Source of the DNA: CBDCFV01 sp965203835
Lineage (GTDB): Bacteria > Chloroflexota > Dehalococcoidia > Lucifugimonadales > UBA3495
Assembly: GCA_965203835.1 (NCBI GenBank)
Contig: OZ241919.1
Span: 3,286,001 to 3,350,000 of the forward strand
DNA length: 64,000 nt
Direction of reading: 5' to 3'
Shown: piece after piece, positions 33,622 to 42,648 of the stretch
Numbering within the stretch: the first letter of the stretch is position 1
Layout of the letters: each line of letters begins with the position of its first letter
Program-made: the position numbers and the translations under genes
The notes under the pieces: generated by a model
The model's database searches: none
Seen by the model: the letters and a program-made list of their open reading frames with translations, nothing else
What the model was told of the DNA's origin: nothing

Positions 33622-34151
33622 GACGCAAGCCCTGTTTCCAATTCGTTCAAAGCTTGGCGGACAAAGTCGTCAGGCAACCGTTGACTTGTCGAGTAGATTG
33701 CGCGGCGGTCTTCACCATCAATCGTGACAATGCATCGTGCATCTCCACTGGACCCGCACATCAGCATCACGGCCCGGTCGCGTCCGTTGCGCCCATCGAT
33801 GGCAATGTAGCCATCAGGCATTGGATAGACCATAAAACGGCGTGGCGAAATTGAGTACATTTCGTTAATAAGTCTCATGGCGCTTGCAAACGCAACTTCT
33901 GAAGGTTGCTGCATTTCCTGTTCCTGAGCGGCAGCGGAGACCTCTTCGAGTTCTTGCAAAGCATCTTTCAAATCTGATGAATGGCTCCGGGCTCGGGGAT
34001 GCTGTCCTTGTGTCCGGAGCTTGGCCGACAAACCATTTCTACGGGAATAAGATCTCGTTTGTTGGGCAATTCGTTGGCGGCGAACCGCTTTGTTGACCCG
34101 ATTGGTTCGACGGGAACTCACCCGCGTTGACGCAGACCGGGTTGAGGACAT
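33618..34151 (-). CDS. Unknown protein of a two-gene module, first gene
   Basis: A 177-residue protein with two parts. Residues 1-55 are very basic and low in complexity (SSTRSASTRVSSRRTNRVNK). Residues about 65-177 form a compact domain: EVAFASAMRLINEMYSISPRR, FMVYPMPDGYIAIDGRNGR, DRAVMLMCGSSGDARCIVTI and LPDDFVRQALNELE. No family recognised. ATG at 34151 is preceded by AAAGGAG; an upstream frame from 34235 lacks one. The basic tail could bind nucleic acid. Confidence 0.75.
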   Translation of the reverse strand: MSSTRSASTRVSSRRTNRVNKAVRRQRIAQQTRSYSRRNGLSAKLRTQGQHPRARSHSSDLKDALQELEEVSAAAQEQEMQQPSEVAFASAMRLINEMYSISPRRFMVYPMPDGYIAIDGRNGRDRAVMLMCGSSGDARCIVTIDGEDRRAIYSTSQRLPDDFVRQALNELETGLAS

Positions 34152-34425
34152 CTTGACTCCTTTGACCGTGCTTACCTGACAGGCATGGCCAGTGCCCATT
34201 GGCACGTAATCGGCACTTGAGTGCTCTGCCTCCAAGTACCGGCCTGCCTATATGGTTGGACGGGACTTCTTACTCAGATAATGTACCACATGGCAAGTAA
34301 CGGATTAGGTTGTGGCGACTGGTGCATGTCGAGGTGGAGCAGCCGTATTTGTGAAGCTTGACACCATTCCCTTCCCGGTTACAATCAAGCGGAATGGTTC
34401 CTGATACATACCGGGGAGCGACCTT

Positions 34426-35808
34426 ATGAGCGATACGACCAACACGACAACGCAAGCAACGCCGGGCCAAGGTGGCGCCGGGACTTTGACCGCCGCCGAC
34501 CTCCAGGGCTTCCGACGCAGCTTCGAGGGCAACCCATCCAACCGTCTGATGCAAAACGTGGTGACCCAGCACGACGTGAACGACGTTGCGCTGGATCGAG
34601 AGATAGTTACGGAGGCCACCCATTCCTTCTCCACCGTGCTGGACGATTGGTCGGTCACCAACCAGTCCAGGACGGGCCGCTGCTGGATGTTCGCCGGCCT
34701 CAACCTGTTCCGAGCCGACAGCCGGAAGCTTCTCAACCTCAAGCAGTTCGAGTTCAGCCAGAACTACATGATGTTCTGGGACAAGATGGAAAGGGCCAAC
34801 TTCGTGCTGGAGGCGATCATCGAGACGGCCCATCTGCCGGTGGACGACCGCACCGTCTCCTGGCTGCTGGCGCGGTCCATTGAAGACGGCGGCCAGTGGG
34901 ATATGTTCGTAGGGCTGGTGCAGAAGCACGGCGTGGTGCCCAAGAGCGTCATGACGGAGACCCAGAGTTCGTCCAGCTCCATGCGGATGAACTCCAGCCT
35001 GAACTACCAGATGCGCCAAGGCGCAAAAGCGATCAGGGAGCTTTACGCCAGCGAGTCCGGCTTGGAGGAAATGCGGAACTCCAAGAACCAGACGCTTCAG
35101 GCCATCTACCGCATCCTCTGCATCCACTTGGGCACCCCGCCCCAGAGCTTCGACTGGCAATGGAAGGACAAGGACGACGAGTTCCACCGCGACGGGCAGA
35201 TGACCCCGCTGGAGTTCGCCGCCAAGTACGTGGACACTCCGTGGGAGGAGTACGTCTGCTTGGTGCACGACCCGCGGGAGACCTCCCCAATGGGACGCAC
35301 CTACACCATCGCCTACTTGGGCAACTTGGTGGACGGCCCGCCCATCAAGTACCTTAACGTTGACATAGACGTGATGAAGGACATCACCCTGCGCCTGCTG
35401 CAGGACGGCAAGCCGGTGTGGATGGGCTGCGATACCGGAAAGCAGATGCACCGGGACAAGGGGCTGTGGGACGCCGACCTGTTCGACTACGCCTCGGTCT
35501 ACGACACCGATTTTTCAATGGATAAAGCGGCCCGCTTGGAATACCACCAGACCCGCATGACCCACGCGATGCTGTTTACCGGCGTGGACGTGGTCGACGG
35601 GAAACCGCGGCGCTGGCGCGTCGAGAACAGTTGGGATGACAAGGTGGGCGACAAGGGGTTCTTCATGATGAACGACTCGTGGTTCGCCGAGTATATGTTC
35701 GAGATCGCCGCTCCCAAGAGCTACTTGCCCGCCGAGTTGCAGGCCGCCTTGGAGCAGGAACCCATCGTATTGCCGCCGTGGGACCCGATGGGGTCCCTGG
35801 CCCGTTAG
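34426..35808 (+). CDS. pepC: Aminopeptidase C (bleomycin hydrolase family, C1B)
   Basis: A 460-residue papain-fold cysteine aminopeptidase. The catalytic triad is in place: Cys86 in SRTGRCWMFAGLN, His380 in TRMTHAMLFTGV and Asn401 in VENSWDDK. VTNQSRTGRCW and YNxDxDxMK-like YLNVDIDVMKDITLRLLQDGKPVWMGCD are PepC/Blh features. The family forms hexamers with active sites inside a channel and acts in cytosolic peptide turnover. GGGAGCGAC precedes ATG. Convergent with the phosphoesterase gene, seven bases apart. Confidence 0.94.
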   Translation: MSDTTNTTTQATPGQGGAGTLTAADLQGFRRSFEGNPSNRLMQNVVTQHDVNDVALDREIVTEATHSFSTVLDDWSVTNQSRTGRCWMFAGLNLFRADSRKLLNLKQFEFSQNYMMFWDKMERANFVLEAIIETAHLPVDDRTVSWLLARSIEDGGQWDMFVGLVQKHGVVPKSVMTETQSSSSSMRMNSSLNYQMRQGAKAIRELYASESGLEEMRNSKNQTLQAIYRILCIHLGTPPQSFDWQWKDKDDEFHRDGQMTPLEFAAKYVDTPWEEYVCLVHDPRETSPMGRTYTIAYLGNLVDGPPIKYLNVDIDVMKDITLRLLQDGKPVWMGCDTGKQMHRDKGLWDADLFDYASVYDTDFSMDKAARLEYHQTRMTHAMLFTGVDVVDGKPRRWRVENSWDDKVGDKGFFMMNDSWFAEYMFEIAAPKSYLPAELQAALEQEPIVLPPWDPMGSLAR

Positions 35809-35814
35809 CAGCCG

Positions 35815-36288
35815 TTAAAGAGGAACAATGGTCCCGTCTATACGGCCCTCCGACAACTCCAAAAAGCCGATTGACGGGACTACTTTGAACCGGCGTTTGC
35901 CTGCCGCTCCGGGGTTGAAGAACAGCACACCGCCTATGCGCTCATTGAACGCTATATGGCTGTGGCCATAGACAACGACGTCCACCGTCTTCTCCACATA
36001 AGGCCGCATGGCTGACTCGGTGGGACGCTTGGGCGGCTTTACTTGGTGGGTCAGAAAGAACCGGCGCCCGCCCAGGTCTAAGTCCGCCTCCTCCGGGTAC
36101 AAAGACTCCGGGCCGGTGCGGTCGTTGTTGCCGCGCACCACCGTCACCGGGGCCAGCTTGCGCAGTTCGTGGATAATTGCGTCGTCGCCGATGTCCCCGG
36201 CGTGGAGGATGTGTTCCACGCCGGACAGCAGCTTGGGCACGTCGGGGTGCAGGTAGCCGTGGGTGTCCGAGATGACCCCTACCAACAT
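35815..36288 (-). CDS. YfcE/MJ0936-family metallophosphoesterase
   Basis: A 157-residue calcineurin-like phosphodiesterase of the small YfcE type. All metal motifs are visible: SDTHG (Asp8, His10), HAGDIGDD, RGNND, THQ in FFLTHQVKPP and YGHSHIAFNE. FFNPGAAGKRR closes the family pattern. Likely substrates are small phosphodiesters. The start is ATG with GTTGG upstream, a weak site. Confidence 0.9.
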   Translation of the reverse strand: MLVGVISDTHGYLHPDVPKLLSGVEHILHAGDIGDDAIIHELRKLAPVTVVRGNNDRTGPESLYPEEADLDLGGRRFFLTHQVKPPKRPTESAMRPYVEKTVDVVVYGHSHIAFNERIGGVLFFNPGAAGKRRFKVVPSIGFLELSEGRIDGTIVPL

Positions 36289-36325
36289 TCGGCCTGCTCC
36301 AGGCCCGGTTCCCGCTCCCTTCTGT

Positions 36326-36349
36326 CTTTCCCGCGAAGGCGGGAAACCA
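36326..36349. repeat. Palindromic element copy 6
   Basis: CTTTCCCGCGAAGGCGGGAA plus ACCA flank, between the phosphoesterase start and the sugar-acid dehydratase stop. Confidence 0.85.
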
Positions 36350-36394
36350 CGGGGACGGGCTGCGCGGGAACGGCGGGGGAAGGGTGGCGGTCCA

Positions 36395-37444
36395 TTACAC
36401 CATGGCCTCGTTGAGCCTTACCCCGAACCCCGGGGCGTCCGACGGCTCCAGGAATCCGTTCACCGGCGCCGGTTCGCCCAGCCAGAGTTCGTCCCGGCCC
36501 TCTCCACGGTTGCCGGGGTTTCTCTCCGCCAAGTCCATGCAGTCGGTGGCGACGATGAAGTGCAGGCCCCAGATTTCGCCGCCCCGGTGGGGTACAACGG
36601 GTATGGACTGGTCTCGGGCGATGTCCAGGATCCGCTTCGCCGCAGTAATGCCGCCGCACCAGGTAATGTCGGGCTGCCACAGGTCCAGGGCGCCGATTCG
36701 GGCAATGTCGGCAAAGCCGTACTGGGTGAACTCGTGCTCGCCGCCGGAGATCAGGACCGGCTTCACTAGCTCGCGCAAGGCGGCCTGCCCGGCAAGGTCG
36801 TCGGGAGTAAGCACGTCTTCGAACCAGTAGATGTTGAAGTCCGCCAGCCTTCGGGCCATCTCCAAGGTGGCCTCAGTGCTCCAGGTCATATAGGTGTCGA
36901 TCATGATCATGGCATCGGGGCCGAACAACTCCCGTGCCTTGGCTGCCGACGCTACGGCGGTGTCGTAATCTGAATCTTTCCCCGTCCACCGGTGAGGAAA
37001 CTTGTGGTGCATGAACCCGGTTTCTCGGTACCATTCGGAGTCTCCCCCCGTGGCGTAAACGGGCACCCGCTGCTTCTTCCGGCCGCCCAGCAGCTCGTAC
37101 ACTGGCTTGTTTTCTGCGTGGCCCAGCAGGTCCCACAGCGCCAGGTCGACGCCGCTCAAACCCATTATGGCTATGCCCTTACGCCCGTAGGGGAGGGAGG
37201 CGGCGTAGATACGATCCCAAGCGGCGGCGATGTCCTCCACCGAGTCCACCGTGCGGCCCAGCAGCAACTCCCGGAAATGGGTGTTGACCACTGTCACAGC
37301 CGCCACCCCACCTCCGCCGTAACCGTATCCGGTGACGCCGGCGTCGGTGTCTATCCGCACCGCGACCTGCCACAGGTAAGTCCGCCAGGACGGTACGACA
37401 TGGTGGTAGTTGGGGTAAACGGCCTTTACGTCGGTGATTTTCAT
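36395..37444 (-). CDS. Enolase-superfamily dehydratase, L-rhamnonate dehydratase-like
   Basis: A 349-residue mandelate-racemase-group enzyme. GIAIMGLSGVDLALWDLLG is the capping/barrel junction. The metal ligands appear as Asp in MIMIDTYMTW, Glu in WFEDVL and Glu in GGEHEF. The catalytic His is in VVPHRGGEIW. DITWCGGITAAKRI and VYATGGDSEWYRETGFMHHKFP resemble L-rhamnonate dehydratase. Expected reaction: loss of water from an acid sugar to give a 2-keto-3-deoxy acid. The start ATG overlaps the HigA stop (ATGA), so translation is coupled to the regulator. Confidence 0.88.
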   Translation of the reverse strand: MKITDVKAVYPNYHHVVPSWRTYLWQVAVRIDTDAGVTGYGYGGGGVAAVTVVNTHFRELLLGRTVDSVEDIAAAWDRIYAASLPYGRKGIAIMGLSGVDLALWDLLGHAENKPVYELLGGRKKQRVPVYATGGDSEWYRETGFMHHKFPHRWTGKDSDYDTAVASAAKARELFGPDAMIMIDTYMTWSTEATLEMARRLADFNIYWFEDVLTPDDLAGQAALRELVKPVLISGGEHEFTQYGFADIARIGALDLWQPDITWCGGITAAKRILDIARDQSIPVVPHRGGEIWGLHFIVATDCMDLAERNPGNRGEGRDELWLGEPAPVNGFLEPSDAPGFGVRLNEAMV

Positions 37445-37704
37445 TCGCCTACTCCCAATGTCCGCGTTTGCCAAAGGTCATACGCGGTTTGGAGCCCAAG
37501 CCACGTCTCCGGCGTCGAGCCAAAAACCCGGGACAGACGGTCCGCCATTTCGGCCGTTACACTTGACTGCTCGTTCACCAAGTCCGATAGTACCGCATGG
37601 GATACCCCCAAGCCTTCCGCTGCCTTTCCCACGGTCAACCCCAATGGTTCAATGCATTCACGCATCACGATTTCGCCCGGGTGAGGGGGATCTTGCATTG
37701 GCAT
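37441..37704 (-). CDS. HigA-family HTH protein, no HigB partner
   Basis: An 87-residue HigA/VapI-type protein, PPHPGEIVMRECIEPLGLTVGKAAEGLGVSHAVLSDLVNEQ, an XRE helix-turn-helix followed by SRVFGSTPETWLGLQTAYDLW. In complete modules a HigB toxin gene lies just upstream; none is found in 37705-37957 in any frame. It instead overlaps the sugar-acid dehydratase gene. It may have been retained as a repressor of that gene. Confidence 0.88.
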   Translation of the reverse strand: MPMQDPPHPGEIVMRECIEPLGLTVGKAAEGLGVSHAVLSDLVNEQSSVTAEMADRLSRVFGSTPETWLGLQTAYDLWQTRTLGVGE

Positions 37705-37754
37705 CGTCCCATCTCCCTTAGACCTCTGTGCCTGAAGGACTGAATCACGTGAGA

Positions 37755-37783
37755 AGTCTACAGGGCGCGACGCCGGTTAACAA
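37755..37783 (-). promoter_or_regulatory. Promoter candidate for higA-dehydratase
   Basis: Minus strand TTGTTA (37783-37778), a 17-base spacer and TAGACT (37760-37755), about 50 bases before the HigA start. Confidence 0.4.
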
Positions 37784-37852
37784 TGGACTGGCGTCAGCTA
37801 CCGAATTGCGGCTGAACGGTCACCGCCATAGTTCCGCAGTCCGCCGCCATTC

Positions 37853-37881
37853 TTGACTGGGAAAATCAATTCGGCTATAAA
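37853..37881 (+). promoter_or_regulatory. Strong promoter candidate for the ThDP enzyme
   Basis: TTGACT (37853-37858), a 17-base spacer and TATAAA (37876-37881); predicted start near 37888, a 70-base leader. Confidence 0.6.
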
Positions 37882-37957
37882 TGGGCGGCGCCACCGGAAA
37901 ATTTGTGCGTGAACACGCCTTTCGATAGTGTTCGCCCAACCCTGCAGGAGGACTGAC

Positions 37958-39610
37958 GTGAACGGCGATACTGCTATTGCGAATATTCTGAGGATGGAAG
38001 GGACGGAGCATCTCTTCTGCTACCCAGCCAACAGCTTGATCGAGGCGGCTGCGATAGCCGGGATTCAACCCATCATGTCCCGCACCGAGCGGACGACGGT
38101 TAACATGGCCGACGGCTACACCCGCATCACCAACGGGCGTCGCACCGGCGTCGTGGTGACCCAGTCGGGGCCGGGAATAGAAAACGCCTTCGGAGGCGTG
38201 GCTCACGCCTACGCGGAGTCGACTCCTGTGCTGGTGCTGCCCGGAGGCACCGAGACTCTGCGGCAAGGACAGTCTCCGGACTTCGATGCCGTCTCCGCAT
38301 ACCGGGGCGTCACCAAGTGGGCCGCCCAGATAAACCAGGTCGAGCGCATCCCGGAGATGATGCGGCGCGCCTACACCTTCCTGCGATCAGGCAGAGGTAG
38401 CCCCGTCATGGTCCAAGTGCCCCGCGACATCGGGCAGGCGGAGTTGGACGAGGCCGCCTTCAATTACCGGCCGGTCAAGGGCTACAGGAGTTCAGGGGAT
38501 CCGGCGGACGTTGCCGACGCCGTCAAGGCCCTGCTGGCCGCCAGGAACCCGCTCATCTACGCGGGACAGGGCGTCCTGTGGGCCGAGGCGTCCGAAGAGT
38601 TGGTGCAGTTCGCCGAACTGGTGAACGTTCCGGTTATGACCACCAACACCGGCAAAAGCGCGTTCCCGGAGAATCACCCCCTGTCGGTGGGAGTCGGTGC
38701 GGGAACGATGACCCGGATGGCCCGCCACTACTTGGACCAAGCCGACCTGGTATTCGGTATAGGTTGCAGTTTCACCACCAACTTGGCGTCGGTGGGCATA
38801 CCGCAGGGCAAGATACTGGTACAGTGCACCGTCGATGAAAAGGACCTGAACAAGGAAGAGCAGATTCACCACGCCGTTATCGGCGACGCCAAGCTGGTGC
38901 TGGCCCAACTGGCTGAAGAAGTCAGGATGCAGGCCGGCGCCAGCGGCAGACGGGGCAACGGGTCAGTGGAGGCTGAAATCAAGCGCATCAAGGACGAATG
39001 GCTGGCCCAGTGGATGCCCCTGCTTACGTCGGACGAAGTCCCCATCAATCCCTACAGGGTCATTTGGGACCTGATGCACACCGTAGACCGGACCCAGACC
39101 GTCGTTACTCATGATTCTGGCCATCCCCGCGACCAGACCATACCGTTCTACGAGTCGATTGTTCCCAGGGGCTACTTGGGCTGGGGCAACTCGTCCCAGT
39201 TGGGTTACGGCTTGGGCATCGCATTGGGAGCCAAGCTGGGCGCGCCCGAAAAGCTGGTGGTCAATATCATGGGCGACGCCGCCATCGGCATGGCCGGCAT
39301 GGACATCGAGACCGGCGTGCGGCACGAGATACCCATACTGACCATAGTCCTGAACAACCACGTCCTCAGCGGCTATGCCGCAAACTATCCGGTGGCCGCC
39401 GACAGCTTCGCTTTTACCAACCTCTACGGCGACTATGCTGACCTGGCCCGGTCGCTGGGCGCCTACGGAGAAAGGGTAGAAGACCCGGCCCAGATTGTCC
39501 CCGCCATCGGGCGGGCGCGTAACGCCATCGCCAACGGCCAACCAGCCCTCATCGAGTTCATGACCAAGGAGGAGAACACCCTTTCCCGGCTGGCGCCGGG
39601 CGCGGCTTAG
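37958..39610 (+). CDS. Thiamine-diphosphate-dependent enzyme, acetolactate-synthase-like
   Basis: A 550-residue ThDP enzyme. The N-terminal Pyr domain has the activating Glu in SRTERTTVNMADGYTR. The central domain spans about residues 185-340. The C-terminal PP domain has GDAAIGMAGMDIETGVRHEIPILTIVLNN, the GDx...NN ThDP/Mg motif. Overall it resembles acetolactate synthase large subunits and other 2-oxoacid decarboxylases, but no regulatory subunit is near, so the reaction is uncertain. GTG start follows CAGGAGGACTGAC; an upstream ATG frame is not supported. Confidence 0.88.
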   Translation: MNGDTAIANILRMEGTEHLFCYPANSLIEAAAIAGIQPIMSRTERTTVNMADGYTRITNGRRTGVVVTQSGPGIENAFGGVAHAYAESTPVLVLPGGTETLRQGQSPDFDAVSAYRGVTKWAAQINQVERIPEMMRRAYTFLRSGRGSPVMVQVPRDIGQAELDEAAFNYRPVKGYRSSGDPADVADAVKALLAARNPLIYAGQGVLWAEASEELVQFAELVNVPVMTTNTGKSAFPENHPLSVGVGAGTMTRMARHYLDQADLVFGIGCSFTTNLASVGIPQGKILVQCTVDEKDLNKEEQIHHAVIGDAKLVLAQLAEEVRMQAGASGRRGNGSVEAEIKRIKDEWLAQWMPLLTSDEVPINPYRVIWDLMHTVDRTQTVVTHDSGHPRDQTIPFYESIVPRGYLGWGNSSQLGYGLGIALGAKLGAPEKLVVNIMGDAAIGMAGMDIETGVRHEIPILTIVLNNHVLSGYAANYPVAADSFAFTNLYGDYADLARSLGAYGERVEDPAQIVPAIGRARNAIANGQPALIEFMTKEENTLSRLAPGAA

Positions 39611-39650
39611 AAGTTGGCTAACTACAGGCATGGCGGAAAAAGGAAGGCCA

Positions 39651-40028
39651 ATGACAACGACTTACGAGGTTGAGGCCCTGTTTGCGGATGCTCGCTCCTT
39701 ATATGAATCAGCGCTTCGGCAAATGGACCAAGGGGATATTCGGGATGCTGCGGAAAAGGCTTGGTGCGCCACGAAAAGGGCGACCGATGCCTTGATCTTA
39801 GCGCGCACTGGTGAGGACCCAGTAGTTACGGCCCGGACCTCTGAAGGATTAGACGCACTAGCCCAACAGGATTCCGCCGTCAAAGTTCTTGTGGGACGCT
39901 ACTACAGCCGTATCCATCAACTCCACGGCAAGTGTTTCTATGAGGGGAACTGTGCAGGTGAAACAACCCGGCGCATCCGGGAGACTAACCTTTACATTCA
40001 GGACGCGGAGATGCTGGCCTCGAGATAG
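39651..40028 (+). CDS. HEPN-like small protein, paralogue 1
   Basis: A 125-residue helical protein. DIRDAAEKAWCATKRATDALILARTG is followed near the end by GRYYSRIHQLHGKCFYEGNC. The RIHQLH segment fits the Rx4H motif of HEPN RNases, and the helical layout agrees, but this is a by-eye assignment. A close paralogue sits at 44681. GGAAGG precedes the ATG at 39651. It is followed by a terminator. Confidence 0.78.
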   Translation: MTTTYEVEALFADARSLYESALRQMDQGDIRDAAEKAWCATKRATDALILARTGEDPVVTARTSEGLDALAQQDSAVKVLVGRYYSRIHQLHGKCFYEGNCAGETTRRIRETNLYIQDAEMLASR

Positions 40029-40037
40029 CCAGAGCAA

Positions 40038-40067
40038 GAGCCCCAGCCACGAACGGGGCCTCTTTTC
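40038..40067 (+). terminator. Rho-independent terminator
   Basis: GAGCCCC / GGGGCCTC stem with one bulge, then TTTT, just after the HEPN-like gene. Confidence 0.65.
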
Positions 40068-40081
40068 GTATTTGATGTTCA

Positions 40082-41722
40082 ATGGCTGAAGGGCAACATC
40101 ATCCAAACGAGCATCTTGGCTCCTATGCCGCCGATGTGGAGGCTGTGCTGGCCAACATCGACCGGGAAGACGTGGTCGGGCGGATCTGGCGCCGGGACCA
40201 CACGGTCTGGAAATCTGACCCCACTGAAATCTCCGACCGGCTGGGCTGGCTGACAATCACTGAGACTATGCGTCGGCGAGTCGCCGAATTGACTATGTTC
40301 GCCGACGAAGTGCGCCGTGCCGGGTTCCAATACGTGGTGCTGTTGGGCATGGGCGGCAGCAGCCTTGGCCCGGAGGTGCTGAGGCAGACCTTTGGCAGCG
40401 CCCCCGGTTTCCCTCGGCTGACAGTGCTGGACTCCGTCGTGCCCGACCGGGTGCTGGAAGTGAAAGAAGCAGTTGACCCGGCGAAAACCCTCTTCCTGTT
40501 CTCCTCCAAGTCCGGCTCCACCATAGAGCCAAATACATGTTACGCCTACTTCCTCAATCTGATGGAACAGGCTGTGGGTGAAGACAAGGCTGGGGATCAT
40601 TTCGCCGCCATAACCGATGCTGGCACATCCTTGGAAGCCTTGGCCGCAGCCCACGGTTTCCGTAGAGTATTCCTGAATCCCTCCGACATCGGGGGACGCT
40701 ACTCGGTGCTGTCCTACTTCGGGCTGGTCCCCGCGGCCTTGATGGGCATCGACGTTGACAAGTTGCTTTCCCGCGCGGACCGCATGAAAGAATGTTGCAT
40801 ACGGGATGTGTCCGCTGCCCGTAACCCCGCCGCACGGTTGGGGGCCATTATGGGCCGATTGGTCCGGCACGGCCGGGACAAGGCGACGCTGGTGACCTCT
40901 CCCTCCATAAGCAGCTTCGGGCTGTGGGCGGAGCAACTCCTGGCGGAGAGCACCGGCAAAGAGGGCACAGGGATTGTTCCGGTCGCCGGTGAGCCGCTGG
41001 GGATGCCGGGGGAATACGGCGATGACCGTCTGTTCGTTTACCTGAGGCTGGAGGGCGACGACAACGAGGAAACAGACTTTGCGATGGAGTCTTTGCAGGC
41101 GGCGGGACATCCGGAAGTCCGGCTGGACCTGCAAGACAAGTATGACATTGGAGCCGAGTTTTTTCGCTGGGAGTTCGCCACTGCCGTGGCCGGGTACATC
41201 CTGAAAGTAAACCCCTTTGACCAGCCGGACGTCCAATCGGCCAAGGACATGACGGACGCTGTATTGGAACGCGTCCGTCGCACCGGCTCGCTGGAGGGAA
41301 CAATGGGACCTTCCGGCTCGCTGCGGGAGTTTCTGGAACAAGGCAACAAAGGCGACTACTTGGCGGTTCTGGTCTACGCTGCCGAGACGCCAGGCGTAAA
41401 CAAGGCCCTCCAAATGCTGCGGCGCAAAGTGATGCAGCGTTATGCCATCGCCACCACCGTCGGCTACGGGCCCCGGTACCTTCACTCCACGGGGCAACTG
41501 CACAAGGGCGGTCCCGGCTTGGGACTGTTCCTGCAACTCACCGCTGACCATTCCCGGGAAGTTGAGGTACCCGGCTACGGTTTCGGGTTCGGGCTGTTGG
41601 CCGATGCGCAGGCGGCAGGCGATATGCAGGCCCTGCGCAACGCGGGCCAGAGGGCAGTGCGCGTCCACTTGGGCAGCAGACCTGAGGACGGGATTAACCA
41701 ATTGATCGAAGAGTTGAGCTAG
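40082..41722 (+). CDS. pgi: Glucose-6-phosphate isomerase
   Basis: A 546-residue isomerase. The SIS-fold sugar phosphate site appears as VVLLGMGGSSLGPEVL and LFSSKSGSTIEPNT, followed by GGRYSVLSYFGLVPAALMGID and, near the end, STGQLHKGGPGLGLFLQL, which holds the family His/Lys region. The sequence resembles the isomerase part of fused transaldolase/glucose-6-phosphate isomerase proteins, but the transaldolase part is absent. It interconverts glucose-6-phosphate and fructose-6-phosphate. The 6-phosphogluconate dehydrogenase gene follows by 12 bases. Confidence 0.92.
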   Translation: MAEGQHHPNEHLGSYAADVEAVLANIDREDVVGRIWRRDHTVWKSDPTEISDRLGWLTITETMRRRVAELTMFADEVRRAGFQYVVLLGMGGSSLGPEVLRQTFGSAPGFPRLTVLDSVVPDRVLEVKEAVDPAKTLFLFSSKSGSTIEPNTCYAYFLNLMEQAVGEDKAGDHFAAITDAGTSLEALAAAHGFRRVFLNPSDIGGRYSVLSYFGLVPAALMGIDVDKLLSRADRMKECCIRDVSAARNPAARLGAIMGRLVRHGRDKATLVTSPSISSFGLWAEQLLAESTGKEGTGIVPVAGEPLGMPGEYGDDRLFVYLRLEGDDNEETDFAMESLQAAGHPEVRLDLQDKYDIGAEFFRWEFATAVAGYILKVNPFDQPDVQSAKDMTDAVLERVRRTGSLEGTMGPSGSLREFLEQGNKGDYLAVLVYAAETPGVNKALQMLRRKVMQRYAIATTVGYGPRYLHSTGQLHKGGPGLGLFLQLTADHSREVEVPGYGFGFGLLADAQAAGDMQALRNAGQRAVRVHLGSRPEDGINQLIEELS

Positions 41723-41734
41723 CGGGGAGACGCT

Positions 41735-42643
41735 ATGGAAATAGGGATGATCGGCTTGGGGCGTATGGGCGGCAACATGGCCCAGCGATTGTTGATGGGA
41801 GGCCACCGGGTGGTGACGTTCGACGCCAATCCCGATGCCGTCGCTGTCAGCCAAGGCCACGGGGCTGTGGCAGCAGCTTCGCTGAAGGAGTTGGTGGATA
41901 GGCTGTCTCCGCCCCGCCCGGTATGGATAATGCTGCCTCCAGGTGAGCCGACCGAGTCCACCATCGACAGCCTGATACCCCTGCTGTCCCTCAATGACAT
42001 CATTCTCGACGGCGGCAACGCGAACTACAAGGACAGTATGCGCCGGGCTGAAAAACTGGCCCGGCACCATATTGAGTTCATGGATGTGGGCACCAGCGGC
42101 GGAATATGGGGTCTGACGGAGGGGTACTCGTTAATGGTGGGCGGCAAGGATGAGACATACCAACGAATGAAGCCAGTGTTCCAGACCCTTGCGCCTACCG
42201 CCAACAAAGGCCTGAGCCACGTCGGCCCGGCCGGAGCGGGGCACTTCGTCAAAATGGTCCACAACGGCGTGGAGTACGGCCTGATGCAAGCCTACGCCGA
42301 AGGGTTCGAGATCATGCAGGCCAAGACGGAGTTCGAACTGGACTTGGCGGAAATCGCCGAGACATGGCGCTACGGCAGCGTCGTGCGTTCCTGGCTGCTG
42401 GACCTGGCGGCATCGGCATTGAAAGAAGACCCTGGATTGGAAAGCTTGCAGGCCTACGTGGACGACTCCGGTGAAGGCCGCTGGACGGTCCAGGAATCGG
42501 TGGATTTGGCGGTGCCCGCGCCGGTCATCACCGCGGCCCTGCAACAGCGGTTCAGGTCACGCCAGGAACAGCCCTTCGGCGCCAAGCTGCTGGCGGCTCT
42601 TCGCAACCAGTTCGGCGGCCACGCCGTCCGTAAGGCCCGTTGA
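41735..42643 (+). CDS. gnd: 6-phosphogluconate dehydrogenase, short type
   Basis: A 302-residue enzyme, the short YqeC/GndA-like form rather than the 470-residue type. The Rossmann motif is MIGLGRMGGNMAQRL. DVGTSGGIWGLTEGYSLMVGG is the substrate loop, and GPAGAGHFVKMVHNGVEYGLMQ holds the catalytic Lys and Asn. It oxidises and decarboxylates 6-phosphogluconate to ribulose-5-phosphate. Operon with pgi suggests a pentose phosphate unit. Confidence 0.93.
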   Translation: MEIGMIGLGRMGGNMAQRLLMGGHRVVTFDANPDAVAVSQGHGAVAAASLKELVDRLSPPRPVWIMLPPGEPTESTIDSLIPLLSLNDIILDGGNANYKDSMRRAEKLARHHIEFMDVGTSGGIWGLTEGYSLMVGGKDETYQRMKPVFQTLAPTANKGLSHVGPAGAGHFVKMVHNGVEYGLMQAYAEGFEIMQAKTEFELDLAEIAETWRYGSVVRSWLLDLAASALKEDPGLESLQAYVDDSGEGRWTVQESVDLAVPAPVITAALQQRFRSRQEQPFGAKLLAALRNQFGGHAVRKAR

Positions 42644-42648
42644 TTGGC

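Noticed and set aside
37705..37957. HigB toxin upstream of HigA
   Set aside because: All three minus-strand frames were read; none gives the HigB core or its IDYH-type end.
40079..42070. 663-codon minus-strand frame opposite pgi and gnd
   Set aside because: Antisense shadow spanning two well-identified genes.
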